DNA from: a virus
Length of the DNA: 29,828 nucleotides
IMG/VR virus record: IMGVR_UViG_3300021962_010783
Coordinates: 1 to 29,828 of that record
Direction: 5' to 3' (one strand)
The translations under genes were made by a program, and so were the position numbers. Every line of letters starts with the position of its first letter. Position 1 is the first letter of the stretch. Of this stretch, positions 7,336 to 15,033 are shown one piece after another. Below the pieces are notes generated by a model. The model saw only the letters and a list, made by a program, of their open reading frames with translations. It did not search any database and was not told the origin of the DNA.

Positions 7336-9261
7336 TTAATTCGACTTAATTACTCTTTTTGAGATAATACCATTCTCTGTCGTAAGCACGGCAATGTAAG
7401 TACCAGCTGGCAAATATCCAAGGTTAGCGTTATATGAATACTGTCCTTCTGGAAATCTTTGCGACGGAAGTACTTCTGCTACTAGCTTACCACTAACGTC
7501 TCTGATTCCCAAATTAGTCTGACCTTCTTCTTTTACATTAAAGACCAAGGTAATTTGATTTGCAGTTGGGTTCGGATAGACTAGCATATCTGCAAGCTCT
7601 CCAATGTTTACGTTTGGTGCAGCAACTCGACGGACTTCAATACGACCCTCAGTTGGAGTAATATTCATATCCCTTGAATTCGCGTTACCTGCATATTTTC
7701 TGGAAACATAGAGCGGGCTCACTGTCCATTGAGTCTGTGGAGATTTTGCAATAAACTGTAAGTTAAGAACCTGATCATTATTACTGATTAGATTCTGGTT
7801 GTTGTGGGGATCATAACCTCCCCATTCAACTGTTCCATTACTTGGATTGAAGAAAGTCTGCCATGAAGCAACGGCTTCAGTAGTCTGAAGAGATTTGAAT
7901 TCCAATAGAGATTGATCGTAATTCAATGCAAGTTGAAGAGAGCTTAGATCAACTCCAGTTAAAACTTTAACTGGTACATTTACTAAGTTACCTTCCGCAA
8001 CTGACAGAGTTGGCATATTAACTTCAAAGGTTTGTAAAGTAGGATCGTCATATTCGACTGTTGCATCGATGATGTAAAGGCGTGCATTGTTTGGATTAAC
8101 GATCTTGATTGGAGTTAAACGTGCCATGTTGTAACCAGTTCCGTTAGCATCACCAGGTACAGCTACGTAATAAACTACTGAATCCGGTTGACCTGGAAGA
8201 ATATTAAATGTGAAGTTAGTTACACCGGCAATAGTTGAAGTATAGTTAGTTGAAGGGCTGTTTGTGATCGTATCATATTGGCCTTGAGTAAAGAACTTGA
8301 TATCAGGTACACTATTTGGCCATACTGAGAATCTACCAGCGATTCTACCAAATACGCCATATGCGTCAGTGATTGAGATATCGTTTGTACCGTTTACGTC
8401 AGCTGCATAGAATTCAAATGCAGTTGGAGTTGCTTGACCTAGCACCCATTGGTTGATCTTGTGAGCGTCTGCTGTTGAAATAACGTTACCGACTGACATT
8501 GTATCACCTTTAACGTAGAGGCGAACATCATAGTAAGTAGTATCTAACCATTCATCAAATGCGAAATAACCAGTCGTATCAGTTGTTGCGGTTGTCCAGT
8601 TAGTCCACGTTGAACCAGTCTTTGGTTTAGATTGAAGAGCCAGCGTTAAGTTCTTAGCACCAGAACCAGTAACGTTTTTGAAACGACCGTGGTATTGGAA
8701 TTGTTGTAGATCGAACGAACCACCATATGAATATGCAGTAAGCGTTGTATCTGCACCAGCATTAGTTGCGGCTAAGTTCGTAAAAGTTTGTACACCGCTT
8801 ATCTCTAACGAATCGATACTGCCATAAAAGCTTTGGAAGTTCGCAGAGTGGCGGAATTTAATTTTAAATAGTTCTCCATCTGGAATATCAAATGTTGCAC
8901 TACTTCCAGTATAAGCTAAGGTAATTGTAATGTGACCGTTAATAGTATCGGTCTTATATTGCATATACTGCGAGAACGTATTATTTAGAGAAGTAACGAC
9001 TGGTGCTTGACCATTAAAGGCAGCATTATCGTACCAAACTCTAAACTGCATACCTGCAATTAGAGAAGAGGTATTGTTGTGATAGTAAAGTTTTGCAATT
9101 GTCGAGTCAGCTGCAACTGTACCTACTTGGTATGAAGTATCAACAAGAACATACACACCAGCAGCGGGAGCAGTTGGGCCAGTCTGAGCCAATAATTTTG
9201 AAGGGGTAACTGCGAAAAACGCAATTAGGAGAATGCCCAGAAGGGCCTGTAATTTTTTCAT
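7336..9261 (-). CDS. T9SS-sorted secreted protein with cohesin- and dockerin-like domains
   Basis: 641 residues. Signal peptide at 1-25 (ending LLAQ). Cohesin-like beta-sandwich about 35-165; a beta domain about 190-255; dockerin-like helices with ISTADAHKINQWVLG (261-275) and DVNGTNDISITDAYGVFGR (289-307); a second cohesin-like domain about 415-545 (VNVPVKVLTGVDLSSLQLAL); and a C-terminal domain 558-641 starting YPNPT (562-566) with AGTYIAVL and ending SKRVIKSN, the signature of the Por secretion (T9SS type A) sorting domain. The protein should cross the inner membrane by Sec and the outer membrane by the host T9SS, then be attached to the surface or released. A GATAAATA late box lies 24 nt upstream of the ATG. 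An unusual cargo for a phage genome. Confidence 0.88.
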   Translation of the reverse strand: MKKLQALLGILLIAFFAVTPSKLLAQTGPTAPAAGVYVLVDTSYQVGTVAADSTIAKLYYHNNTSSLIAGMQFRVWYDNAAFNGQAPVVTSLNNTFSQYMQYKTDTINGHITITLAYTGSSATFDIPDGELFKIKFRHSANFQSFYGSIDSLEISGVQTFTNLAATNAGADTTLTAYSYGGSFDLQQFQYHGRFKNVTGSGAKNLTLALQSKPKTGSTWTNWTTATTDTTGYFAFDEWLDTTYYDVRLYVKGDTMSVGNVISTADAHKINQWVLGQATPTAFEFYAADVNGTNDISITDAYGVFGRIAGRFSVWPNSVPDIKFFTQGQYDTITNSPSTNYTSTIAGVTNFTFNILPGQPDSVVYYVAVPGDANGTGYNMARLTPIKIVNPNNARLYIIDATVEYDDPTLQTFEVNMPTLSVAEGNLVNVPVKVLTGVDLSSLQLALNYDQSLLEFKSLQTTEAVASWQTFFNPSNGTVEWGGYDPHNNQNLISNNDQVLNLQFIAKSPQTQWTVSPLYVSRKYAGNANSRDMNITPTEGRIEVRRVAAPNVNIGELADMLVYPNPTANQITLVFNVKEEGQTNLGIRDVSGKLVAEVLPSQRFPEGQYSYNANLGYLPAGTYIAVLTTENGIISKRVIKSN

Positions 9262-9285
9262 TTTGCCTACGACCTTTTTTGTAGT

Positions 9286-9293
9286 TATTTATC
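9286..9293 (-). promoter_or_regulatory. Late-promoter-like box GATAAATA
   Basis: GATAAATAACTAC upstream of the T9SS-tagged gene. Spacing to the ATG is 24 nt, giving an A/G-rich leader of about 19 nt without a convincing Shine-Dalgarno site. It matches the T4 late box TATAAATA at 7 of 8 positions. Confidence 0.6.
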
Positions 9294-9327
9294 TGGTCGG
9301 GCTTAAAAAACTACAGAAACTACAGAA

Positions 9328-9717
9328 CTATCTTTTAACTTTTCGTAAATTTTGCAACACCCAACGACGAGCTTCCTTTTGATCTCGTTCGGCTGTCCGA
9401 TGAGCACTTACTTCGTGGGGATGGTTTTCGTAGGATCTACCGTATCTGTCATAGTACTTTGTATACATCCCATCAATATTTTGTTTAAAGTGAGTGTATT
9501 CATGAATTATAGTATTGACCCATTCAATTAAGGTCTTGTGTTTAGTCGGATTCAAATAGATGATATTGTCTTCTGAATCGTATTCGCCATAAAATTCAAG
9601 CTTTGATCTGAACCTGATCTCCAGAGTCGACAGGTCATTATGGATGCTTGCCCCATACCGGTCAATGCACCAGGCCAATGTTAAATTTGCAGTCTTTTTA
9701 GAGATAAGCCGGCTCAT
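9328..9717 (-). CDS. Zincin-type metallopeptidase-like protein
   Basis: 129 residues. The ATG used here is exactly 5 nt downstream of a GATAAATA box; an in-frame TTG 60 nt further upstream would run through that promoter and is rejected. The protein carries HEYTH (72-76), the HExxH zinc-binding helix, followed by a His/Glu-rich segment HPHEVSAH (99-106) whose Glu102 may be the third zinc ligand. This pattern fits a minimal zincin of SprT- or M-clan type. Substrate is unknown. It is divergently transcribed from the endolysin gene, with opposed late boxes between them. Confidence 0.72.
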   Translation of the reverse strand: MSRLISKKTANLTLAWCIDRYGASIHNDLSTLEIRFRSKLEFYGEYDSEDNIIYLNPTKHKTLIEWVNTIIHEYTHFKQNIDGMYTKYYDRYGRSYENHPHEVSAHRTAERDQKEARRWVLQNLRKVKR

Positions 9718-9722
9718 GATAT

Positions 9723-9730
9723 TATTTATC
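9723..9730 (-). promoter_or_regulatory. Late promoter box, leaderless geometry (zincin gene)
   Basis: GATAAATA followed by ATATC and then ATG. Taking the T4 late box as about -13 to -6, the A of the ATG would be +1. This box decides the start of the zincin gene. Confidence 0.7.
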
Positions 9731-9753
9731 GCTTTTGGAAAAAGCTTCGACTT

Positions 9754-9761
9754 GATAAATA
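9754..9761 (+). promoter_or_regulatory. Late promoter box for plus-strand lysis pair
   Basis: GATAAATAATACC on the plus strand, 21 nt before the ATG of the GH19 endolysin gene; the predicted leader is about 16 nt. It forms a divergent pair with the box driving the zincin gene, the two being separated by 23 nt. Confidence 0.65.
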
Positions 9762-9782
9762 ATACCAAATAACCCAAATTGT

Positions 9783-10604
9783 ATGATTTTAAAAGTTGGA
9801 TCGACGGGTGATCTAGTCAAAAAATTGCAAGAAAAGCTCGGTCAAGCCGCCGATGGTAACTTCGGCCCAGGCACTGAAAAAGCTGTCAAAGAATGGCAGT
9901 CAAAAAACGGTCTTACGGCAGACGGTATCGTCGGTCCAGCGACCCTAGCAAAAATGGGAATTAGCGAGGCGGCTGCACCAGCTGCGCCAATTTCAGCTGG
10001 CCCATTAAAGTTAGAAAAATTAAAAGGCCATGTACCTGATTCGGTAATCGCACAGATTCCAGAAGTTGCAGCAAAATTCGGTATTACGAATAGTCTTAGA
10101 CTTGCCCACTTCCTAGCTCAATGCGGTCACGAGTCTGGTGGTTTCAAAGCGGTTCAAGAGAATTTAAATTACGGTGCGAAGGGTCTTCGTGGAATCTTCG
10201 GTAAGTATTTCCCAACTGATGCAAAGGCCCTAGAATACGAAAGAAAACCTGAAAAAATCGCAAACCTAGTTTACGGTAACCGTATGGGTAATGGAGCTGA
10301 GGCAACTGGCGAAGGCTATAAGTTCAGAGGTCGCGGTTACATTCAATTGACCGGTAAAGCTAACTATACAAACTTTGCAAAGTTTATTGGTGAAGACACA
10401 GTTGCAAACCCAGATCTAGTTGCAACAAAATATCCTCTCGCATCAGCTGCATTCTTCTTTCAATCAAATGGCCTTTGGGCAATTTGCGATAAGGGAGCAG
10501 ACGATGCAACTGTAACTGCAGTTACTAAGAGAGTTAATGGCGGCACAATAGGTTTGCCAGACAGAATCAAGCATTTCAAGGAGTATTACAATGCTCTTTC
10601 CTAA
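9783..10604 (+). CDS. Endolysin: peptidoglycan-binding domain plus GH19 (chitinase-like) domain
   Basis: 273 residues. Residues 1-58 form a PG_binding_1 domain (GSTGDLVKKLQEKLG, DGNFGPGTEKAVKEWQ, DGIVGPATLAKMG). An Ala/Pro linker (61-75) leads to a GH19 lysozyme/chitinase-like domain (about 80-270) with GHESGG (catalytic Glu117), a second likely acid Glu126 in VQENLNYG, and the conserved GRGYIQLTG (183-191). It would cleave the glycan strand of peptidoglycan at lysis. No signal peptide is seen, so it needs a holin or other release. It is one of only two plus-strand genes, starting a short unit that ends at a strong terminator. Confidence 0.92.
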   Translation: MILKVGSTGDLVKKLQEKLGQAADGNFGPGTEKAVKEWQSKNGLTADGIVGPATLAKMGISEAAAPAAPISAGPLKLEKLKGHVPDSVIAQIPEVAAKFGITNSLRLAHFLAQCGHESGGFKAVQENLNYGAKGLRGIFGKYFPTDAKALEYERKPEKIANLVYGNRMGNGAEATGEGYKFRGRGYIQLTGKANYTNFAKFIGEDTVANPDLVATKYPLASAAFFFQSNGLWAICDKGADDATVTAVTKRVNGGTIGLPDRIKHFKEYYNALS

Positions 10605-10623
10605 AAATAACCTGAAATGAATT

Positions 10624-11214
10624 ATGAGTTACACAAGAGAACAAATCGAAGCGGCTGTTAAAGCAAAGGGCTATGCATGGTTCGAAGGAGCAAAGGACTT
10701 TGATGTTAACATCGTTGGCGTTAGAAACTCTGCAACTGGCAATGCTGTGACGAATGTATTTGATGACCACATTACCGTTTCTTACAAAGAAGGCGGCAAT
10801 TGGAAGTTTCACATTTGGCCAGCAACAACCGATCCTGGTAAAAAAGGCGTAATGGAATACCACAATGCAGCTGGTGTTGCCCGCTTAGTTGAAGGCCAGT
10901 ATCGCGGTTCACACACATTGGGTTTACACCAAGGTAAGTATGAAGCGTTAAAGCAACAAAAGCCGGTTAAGGTATATCGCGATGCAAACCGTGATATGAC
11001 CTACAACGAGGATAAAATTGCTGAAGGAATTTTTGGAATTAATATCCACAAAGCTGGAGCTGATTCTACTTATGTAGAGAATTGGTCAGAAGGCTGCCAA
11101 GTATTCAAGAAAGCAGCGGACTTTGAAGCCTTTATGGCAATTTGTCGTAAAGCTGCCGCAGTTCACGGTAAATCTTTTACCTACACTTTGATTGAATCTG
11201 CAGACATTGCATAA
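10624..11214 (+). CDS. Putative L,D-transpeptidase (YkuD)-like cell-wall protein
   Basis: 196 residues. The region GINIHKAG (138-145) followed by NWSEGCQVF (153-161) resembles the catalytic HxxG...SxGC arrangement of YkuD-fold enzymes, with His142 and Cys158 as candidate catalytic residues. No signal peptide. It lies 19 nt downstream of the GH19 endolysin on the same transcript and before the shared terminator, so a role in peptidoglycan breakage or modification is likely. The YkuD assignment rests on motif shape only; an alternative is an unrelated cysteine hydrolase. Confidence 0.6.
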   Translation: MSYTREQIEAAVKAKGYAWFEGAKDFDVNIVGVRNSATGNAVTNVFDDHITVSYKEGGNWKFHIWPATTDPGKKGVMEYHNAAGVARLVEGQYRGSHTLGLHQGKYEALKQQKPVKVYRDANRDMTYNEDKIAEGIFGINIHKAGADSTYVENWSEGCQVFKKAADFEAFMAICRKAAAVHGKSFTYTLIESADIA

Positions 11215-11237
11215 TACTTGATCTTCTGCCTAAATAT

Positions 11238-11265
11238 AAAGGGACTCAATTGAGTCCCTTTTTTT
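11238..11265. terminator. Bidirectional intrinsic terminator
   Basis: A perfect 24-nt palindrome with arms AAAGGGACTCAA / TTGAGTCCCTTT, followed on the plus strand by a run of seven T. The minus strand carries the mirror, but its T-tract after the stem is interrupted. It separates the convergent plus-strand lysis pair from the minus-strand prs gene and should stop both. Confidence 0.9.
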
Positions 11266-11266
11266 A

Positions 11267-12223
11267 TTAGTTAACCTCTAACAACCGATCAAGCGCTTCT
11301 TCTAATGAAGTTGAACTTGTGATTGCTTTGATTGTTGCTGCAATTGCGGTTGCACAACTGACCGTTTCAATCTTATTATTAATTACTTCTTGCTCAATAG
11401 AATCGCTGATAATTAATTTGTCCAAATATTCAGACATCATAATTCGTGGATGGCCTTGACCAGATAATACTCCATGCGTAATGCATGCTGAAACCTGGGT
11501 TGCTCCACCCTCTTTTAATAGTTGTGCAGCTTTGATTAGCGTACCGCCTGTGTCAATCATATCATCGATAATAATTACATGGCGGCCACTAACATCGCCG
11601 ATTAAATCCATTCGCTCAATCGAATTCGGCTTATCCCTTAATTTAGACAGCATTGCGAATGTCGAATCGGGAAATTGCTTTAAAAATTGCTGATAGAATT
11701 TGTTTGCTCTTTTAACACCGCCGGCATCAGGCGAACAGATTGTATATTGATCGGCTGGCAAATTGCGGAGAAAAGTGCTGAATACAATATGACCTGAAAT
11801 CAGATTAAGCGGCCCATTGAAAAAGCCTTGAATCTGATCAGCGTGTAGGTCCAAGCAAATTAATCGATCCGCACCGGCAGTTTGAATTAAGTCTGCCATT
11901 AGTCTTGCGCCTATTGCACCACGAGGTCCCTCCTTGCGATCTTGGCGGGAATATCCATAATACGGCAATATTGCTATCACTTCTCTAGCTGAAGCTCTCT
12001 TGGCCGCATCTAAGGCTAACAGGAGTTTAACGATTTCAGTTGGACTAGACGTCGTACAGACTAGAAAGACCCTTTTTTCTCTGACCGATTCACCAAACTG
12101 TGGGCTCATCTCTCCGTCAGAGAATTGATCTATCTTTAATTTTCCTAAGTTTGTATCTAATGCATCAGCAATACGCTGAGAAAGTTCAAGATTGTTGACT
12201 GAGAAAATTTTGTAGTCGGTCAT
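11267..12223 (-). CDS. prs: Ribose-phosphate pyrophosphokinase (PRPP synthetase)
   Basis: 318 residues, full length for the family. It contains the ATP/flexible-loop motif PYYGYSRQDRK (about 107-117), the DLHADQIQGFF motif (about 144-154), SPDAGGVKRA (about 184-193) and the PRPP-binding loop VIIIDDMIDTGGT (about 235-247). It makes PRPP from ribose 5-phosphate and ATP for nucleotide and NAD synthesis. Its start overlaps the preceding membrane-protein stop (ATGA), and it ends the operon at the bidirectional terminator. RpiB, which supplies ribose 5-phosphate, is encoded upstream in the same direction. Confidence 0.96.
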   Translation of the reverse strand: MTDYKIFSVNNLELSQRIADALDTNLGKLKIDQFSDGEMSPQFGESVREKRVFLVCTTSSPTEIVKLLLALDAAKRASAREVIAILPYYGYSRQDRKEGPRGAIGARLMADLIQTAGADRLICLDLHADQIQGFFNGPLNLISGHIVFSTFLRNLPADQYTICSPDAGGVKRANKFYQQFLKQFPDSTFAMLSKLRDKPNSIERMDLIGDVSGRHVIIIDDMIDTGGTLIKAAQLLKEGGATQVSACITHGVLSGQGHPRIMMSEYLDKLIISDSIEQEVINNKIETVSCATAIAATIKAITSSTSLEEALDRLLEVN

Positions 12224-12561
12224 GAGTTTAGTTGATCAATTTTTGCGAGGCTATTTGCAGGTACAAAGGTTGCAATTGAACTCTTGTTACCGATCTTTAA
12301 GATAACTTCAACAATTACAACATTGTGTTTGTCTAGAACAGGTTCAGCAACCACCTTTGCCCAACAGCTAGGATGATTGTCGTTTAGTGAACCTTTTGAT
12401 GAATTATACCAGTAGGTTTCGCCAATCTTTAATCGATTCGAATACTCCTGTAATTTTAGTTTTAGAATGGCCTTTTTATATTTAGCGCGATTGATTAGAA
12501 TCAGTGCAATTATACTGACTGAAACTAGGACCATTAATGCGAGCGAGTAATACAGATTCAT
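12220..12561 (-). CDS. Single-pass membrane protein, 113 aa
   Basis: An N-terminal transmembrane helix (about 5-24) is followed by a basic stretch (NRAKYKKAILKLKLQEY) and a small beta-rich domain (about 45-108) with WCAK-like core CWAKVVAEPV. The basic residues after the helix place the soluble domain in the cytoplasm by the positive-inside rule. It lies between the topoisomerase medium subunit and prs, coupled to prs by ATGA. No family recognised. Confidence 0.7.
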   Translation of the reverse strand: MNLYYSLALMVLVSVSIIALILINRAKYKKAILKLKLQEYSNRLKIGETYWYNSSKGSLNDNHPSCWAKVVAEPVLDKHNVVIVEVILKIGNKSSIATFVPANSLAKIDQLNS

Positions 12562-12565
12562 TGGA

Positions 12566-13930
12566 CTATTTGGAGTTTTTTAGATTCTTTTTAAGCTCAA
12601 CTAAATCTGTTTTATACATATCAATTGGCTCAGTCTTTTTTACTATAACAAGTTCATCGGATTTAACTGCAACTTCAGTAAGCAGTTGTTCATACAGTTC
12701 TTTAGTTAATGAGCTAATTGCCATCGACAGTAGATAATTGTATGACTCGTTGACTAGATCAAATTTCAATTTCTCAAGTTCAGCAACGAGCTCAGCTTTA
12801 GGTCGATTGTTTATCTTTAGCTTGCCTTCGATTATCAACTTAATAAACTTTGCTCTATTTGACAAGAACGTCAATTCACGATTCAGTTTGTCAATTAGAT
12901 AGGCTTTACGCTTGTCATAATAACTCAATCTAAACTGTACAAAGTATTCGACTAATTCTGAAACTGATTCAAATATTTTGAGCTTACCATGTTCGTCCAA
13001 ACAGGTTAGGTTTTCAGTTTCGTTCTCTTGCATCTTAAGCAGAGAATCTAGTTTGCCCTTCTTAAGTAAATCAGCTAATGTATTTCTTGAAAACTTGAGA
13101 GTGTAATTTATTCCGCCTGAACAGTTATCATCATATGAATAGATTGTACCTTTTTCCAATAGGGAATTTAGGTGAGACTCATATTTTTGATAAGTGATAG
13201 ATGGTGGTAATTCTGAAATCTCGACAGTCGTTGTGTTTGCAACTTTGTACGAGCCGCTCATCACATACTGATTTGGATTACCAGTCGGCTTGACTTCGCC
13301 TGAGAAATCTTTCCACCATGGTACAAGAGTTGGGACCTTTTTTCCGGCTAAGACATTGAGACATGCATCGATTAAGTCAATCGGATTTCGGTTTAGAATG
13401 TTTGTCGCAAATCCAACTGCAATACCTGAAGATCCATTTAGCAAAACTGCTGGAATAATTGGTAAGAAGAAAGCCGGTTCAATTTGAGAACCTTCTTCAT
13501 GTCGAGATTCCAATAATTCAAAGTCCTTGTATAAGAGTCTAAAATTCTTGGTCGTTCTTGTTGAAATATAACGAGCCGCACCAGCTTCTGGCGAGCGTAG
13601 CGAACCAAATTGCCCTATCTCTTCAAGTAAAGGCAACGAATTCTTAAATGATTGAGCCATTCCAATGATGGCTGAATTGAGAGAACCGTCACCATGGTGG
13701 TAGTGAGCATCTGCTGCGACCTTACCACCTAATTGAAATATCTTTAATGGTTTCTCGGTGCCAGATTTCCAAACTTTATCTGAAATATAAATGATCTTAC
13801 GCTGAGTCGGTTTAAATCCATCAATCACTGATGGGATCGCTCGATTCTCAAGAGTATACATTCCATAGAGCGCATAGTCTTGATCTAGGTATTGTGTTAT
13901 TGATTTTCTTATAGTTGCTATTTTTGCCAT
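12566..13930 (-). CDS. 52: Type II DNA topoisomerase, medium (cleavage) subunit, T4 gp52-like
   Basis: 454 residues, close to T4 gp52 (about 440) and far shorter than cellular GyrA/ParC, because the C-terminal beta-pinwheel is missing. Conserved features: VIDGFKPTQRKIIY (36-49), HYHHGDGSL (76-84), and the catalytic tyrosine Tyr121 in GAARYISTR. The tower and coiled-coil regions follow to the C-terminus. It pairs with the large subunit encoded upstream to relax DNA and decatenate replication products. Unusually, a SulP transporter gene lies between the two, and the start overlaps its stop by 13 nt. Confidence 0.93.
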   Translation of the reverse strand: MAKIATIRKSITQYLDQDYALYGMYTLENRAIPSVIDGFKPTQRKIIYISDKVWKSGTEKPLKIFQLGGKVAADAHYHHGDGSLNSAIIGMAQSFKNSLPLLEEIGQFGSLRSPEAGAARYISTRTTKNFRLLYKDFELLESRHEEGSQIEPAFFLPIIPAVLLNGSSGIAVGFATNILNRNPIDLIDACLNVLAGKKVPTLVPWWKDFSGEVKPTGNPNQYVMSGSYKVANTTTVEISELPPSITYQKYESHLNSLLEKGTIYSYDDNCSGGINYTLKFSRNTLADLLKKGKLDSLLKMQENETENLTCLDEHGKLKIFESVSELVEYFVQFRLSYYDKRKAYLIDKLNRELTFLSNRAKFIKLIIEGKLKINNRPKAELVAELEKLKFDLVNESYNYLLSMAISSLTKELYEQLLTEVAVKSDELVIVKKTEPIDMYKTDLVELKKNLKNSK

Positions 13931-15033
13931 AGTGCGCTCTTTTTTATCGAATAGTAGAGTATTGTTCCAGCAATAACCCCTAACGCTAAGTTATGAGTTA
14001 CTAATGCTATGCTAGTAGTACCAAAAAGTACAATCATCTTGTATACGTTCAAGGTCTTTAGTGCTTGCCAATCGCCAGTTTGAATAACGACAACTACCAT
14101 AACTCCAATTAAGCCAGCAAGCGGAATGAGTTCAATCCATTTACCTAAAGTTAAGATGATAAGCGCTAAACCAAAAGCGGCCGCTAACGACGAGAGTCTA
14201 TGCTTTGCACCAGCAGCTAAGTTCAAATTCGTTTGTCCAATTAATACACAGCCTCCCATAGAATTGAATAAGCTACTGACTATATTACCTAGGCCTTGAG
14301 CAAAAGTTTCTTTCTTTTTACTACCTTCATTACCAACTGCAATTAGAGATTCAGTTAGGCCAGATATTGCAACACCAAATGAATATGGTAATACTGCAAG
14401 TATGGCAGACCAACTTAAAAGTGGCATGGTAAAAGTTGGCAAACTTGCTGAAACTGGGGAAATGTCTCCAACTGTCGGTAACATTAATGGGACTCCTAAT
14501 AGTATACCAATTGCTAAAGCTGATAAAGCTGGCGGAAAACTAAATCGAGTTATTGATTTCCACATAGCAATTGCAGCAAGGCTAATGACACCCAGTGTTG
14601 CAATTAATTCGAGAGTAGATGGCTTGCCGATATCTAAATAGTGTAGCTGACTGCTAAAGATCATTATCGCTAATGCAACTAGGAAACCTGACATAACCAG
14701 TTTCGGTATTTTATCAAATATTTGCCAAGCGCCGCTTATCCAAATAATTAATTGAATTAAGCCCGCGACCAAGACGCCAGTAAAAAGATATTCCATTCCA
14801 TGCGAATTAACTAGTGCCGCTAAGATTACAGCAGTTGCACCAGTTGCTCCACTAATTAATCCAGGTCTACCTCCAAAAATAGCGGTTGACAGTGCCATAA
14901 AGACAGCTGCCCATAGACCAACTTGCGGCGCTGCTCCAACTAATAGCGCAAATGAAATTGCTTCAGGTACAAGTGCAACTGAAATAGTTAGACCGGATAA
15001 TAACTCTTTTCGAGCTTGAGTAAAATTCATCAT
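13918..15033 (-). CDS. SulP-family anion transporter, no STAS domain
   Basis: 371 residues, almost entirely hydrophobic helices. The N-terminus has the SulP signature region (SGLTISVALVPEAISFALL, GAAPQVGLWAAV, SGATGATAVILAAL), typical of sulphate/bicarbonate/chloride carriers. Usual SulP proteins are about 500-600 residues with a cytoplasmic STAS domain; here the chain ends after the membrane core (about 11-12 helices), so control by STAS is absent. The start ATGATG overlaps the topoisomerase large-subunit TGA and the end overlaps the medium subunit, so it is tightly embedded in the operon. The substrate cannot be determined. A rare cargo for a phage. Confidence 0.88.
   Translation of the reverse strand: MMNFTQARKELLSGLTISVALVPEAISFALLVGAAPQVGLWAAVFMALSTAIFGGRPGLISGATGATAVILAALVNSHGMEYLFTGVLVAGLIQLIIWISGAWQIFDKIPKLVMSGFLVALAIMIFSSQLHYLDIGKPSTLELIATLGVISLAAIAMWKSITRFSFPPALSALAIGILLGVPLMLPTVGDISPVSASLPTFTMPLLSWSAILAVLPYSFGVAISGLTESLIAVGNEGSKKKETFAQGLGNIVSSLFNSMGGCVLIGQTNLNLAAGAKHRLSSLAAAFGLALIILTLGKWIELIPLAGLIGVMVVVVIQTGDWQALKTLNVYKMIVLFGTTSIALVTHNLALGVIAGTILYYSIKKSALWQK

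Noticed and set aside
7331-7341. A possible late box AATTAAATA before the Pro/Lys-tail membrane gene
   Set aside because: It matches the box poorly and overlaps A/T-rich sequence around the stop; kept out of the promoter list.
9718-9777. N-terminal extension of the zincin gene from a TTG start
   Set aside because: It would run through the GATAAATA box, and the downstream ATG has the exact 5-nt spacing used by other late genes.
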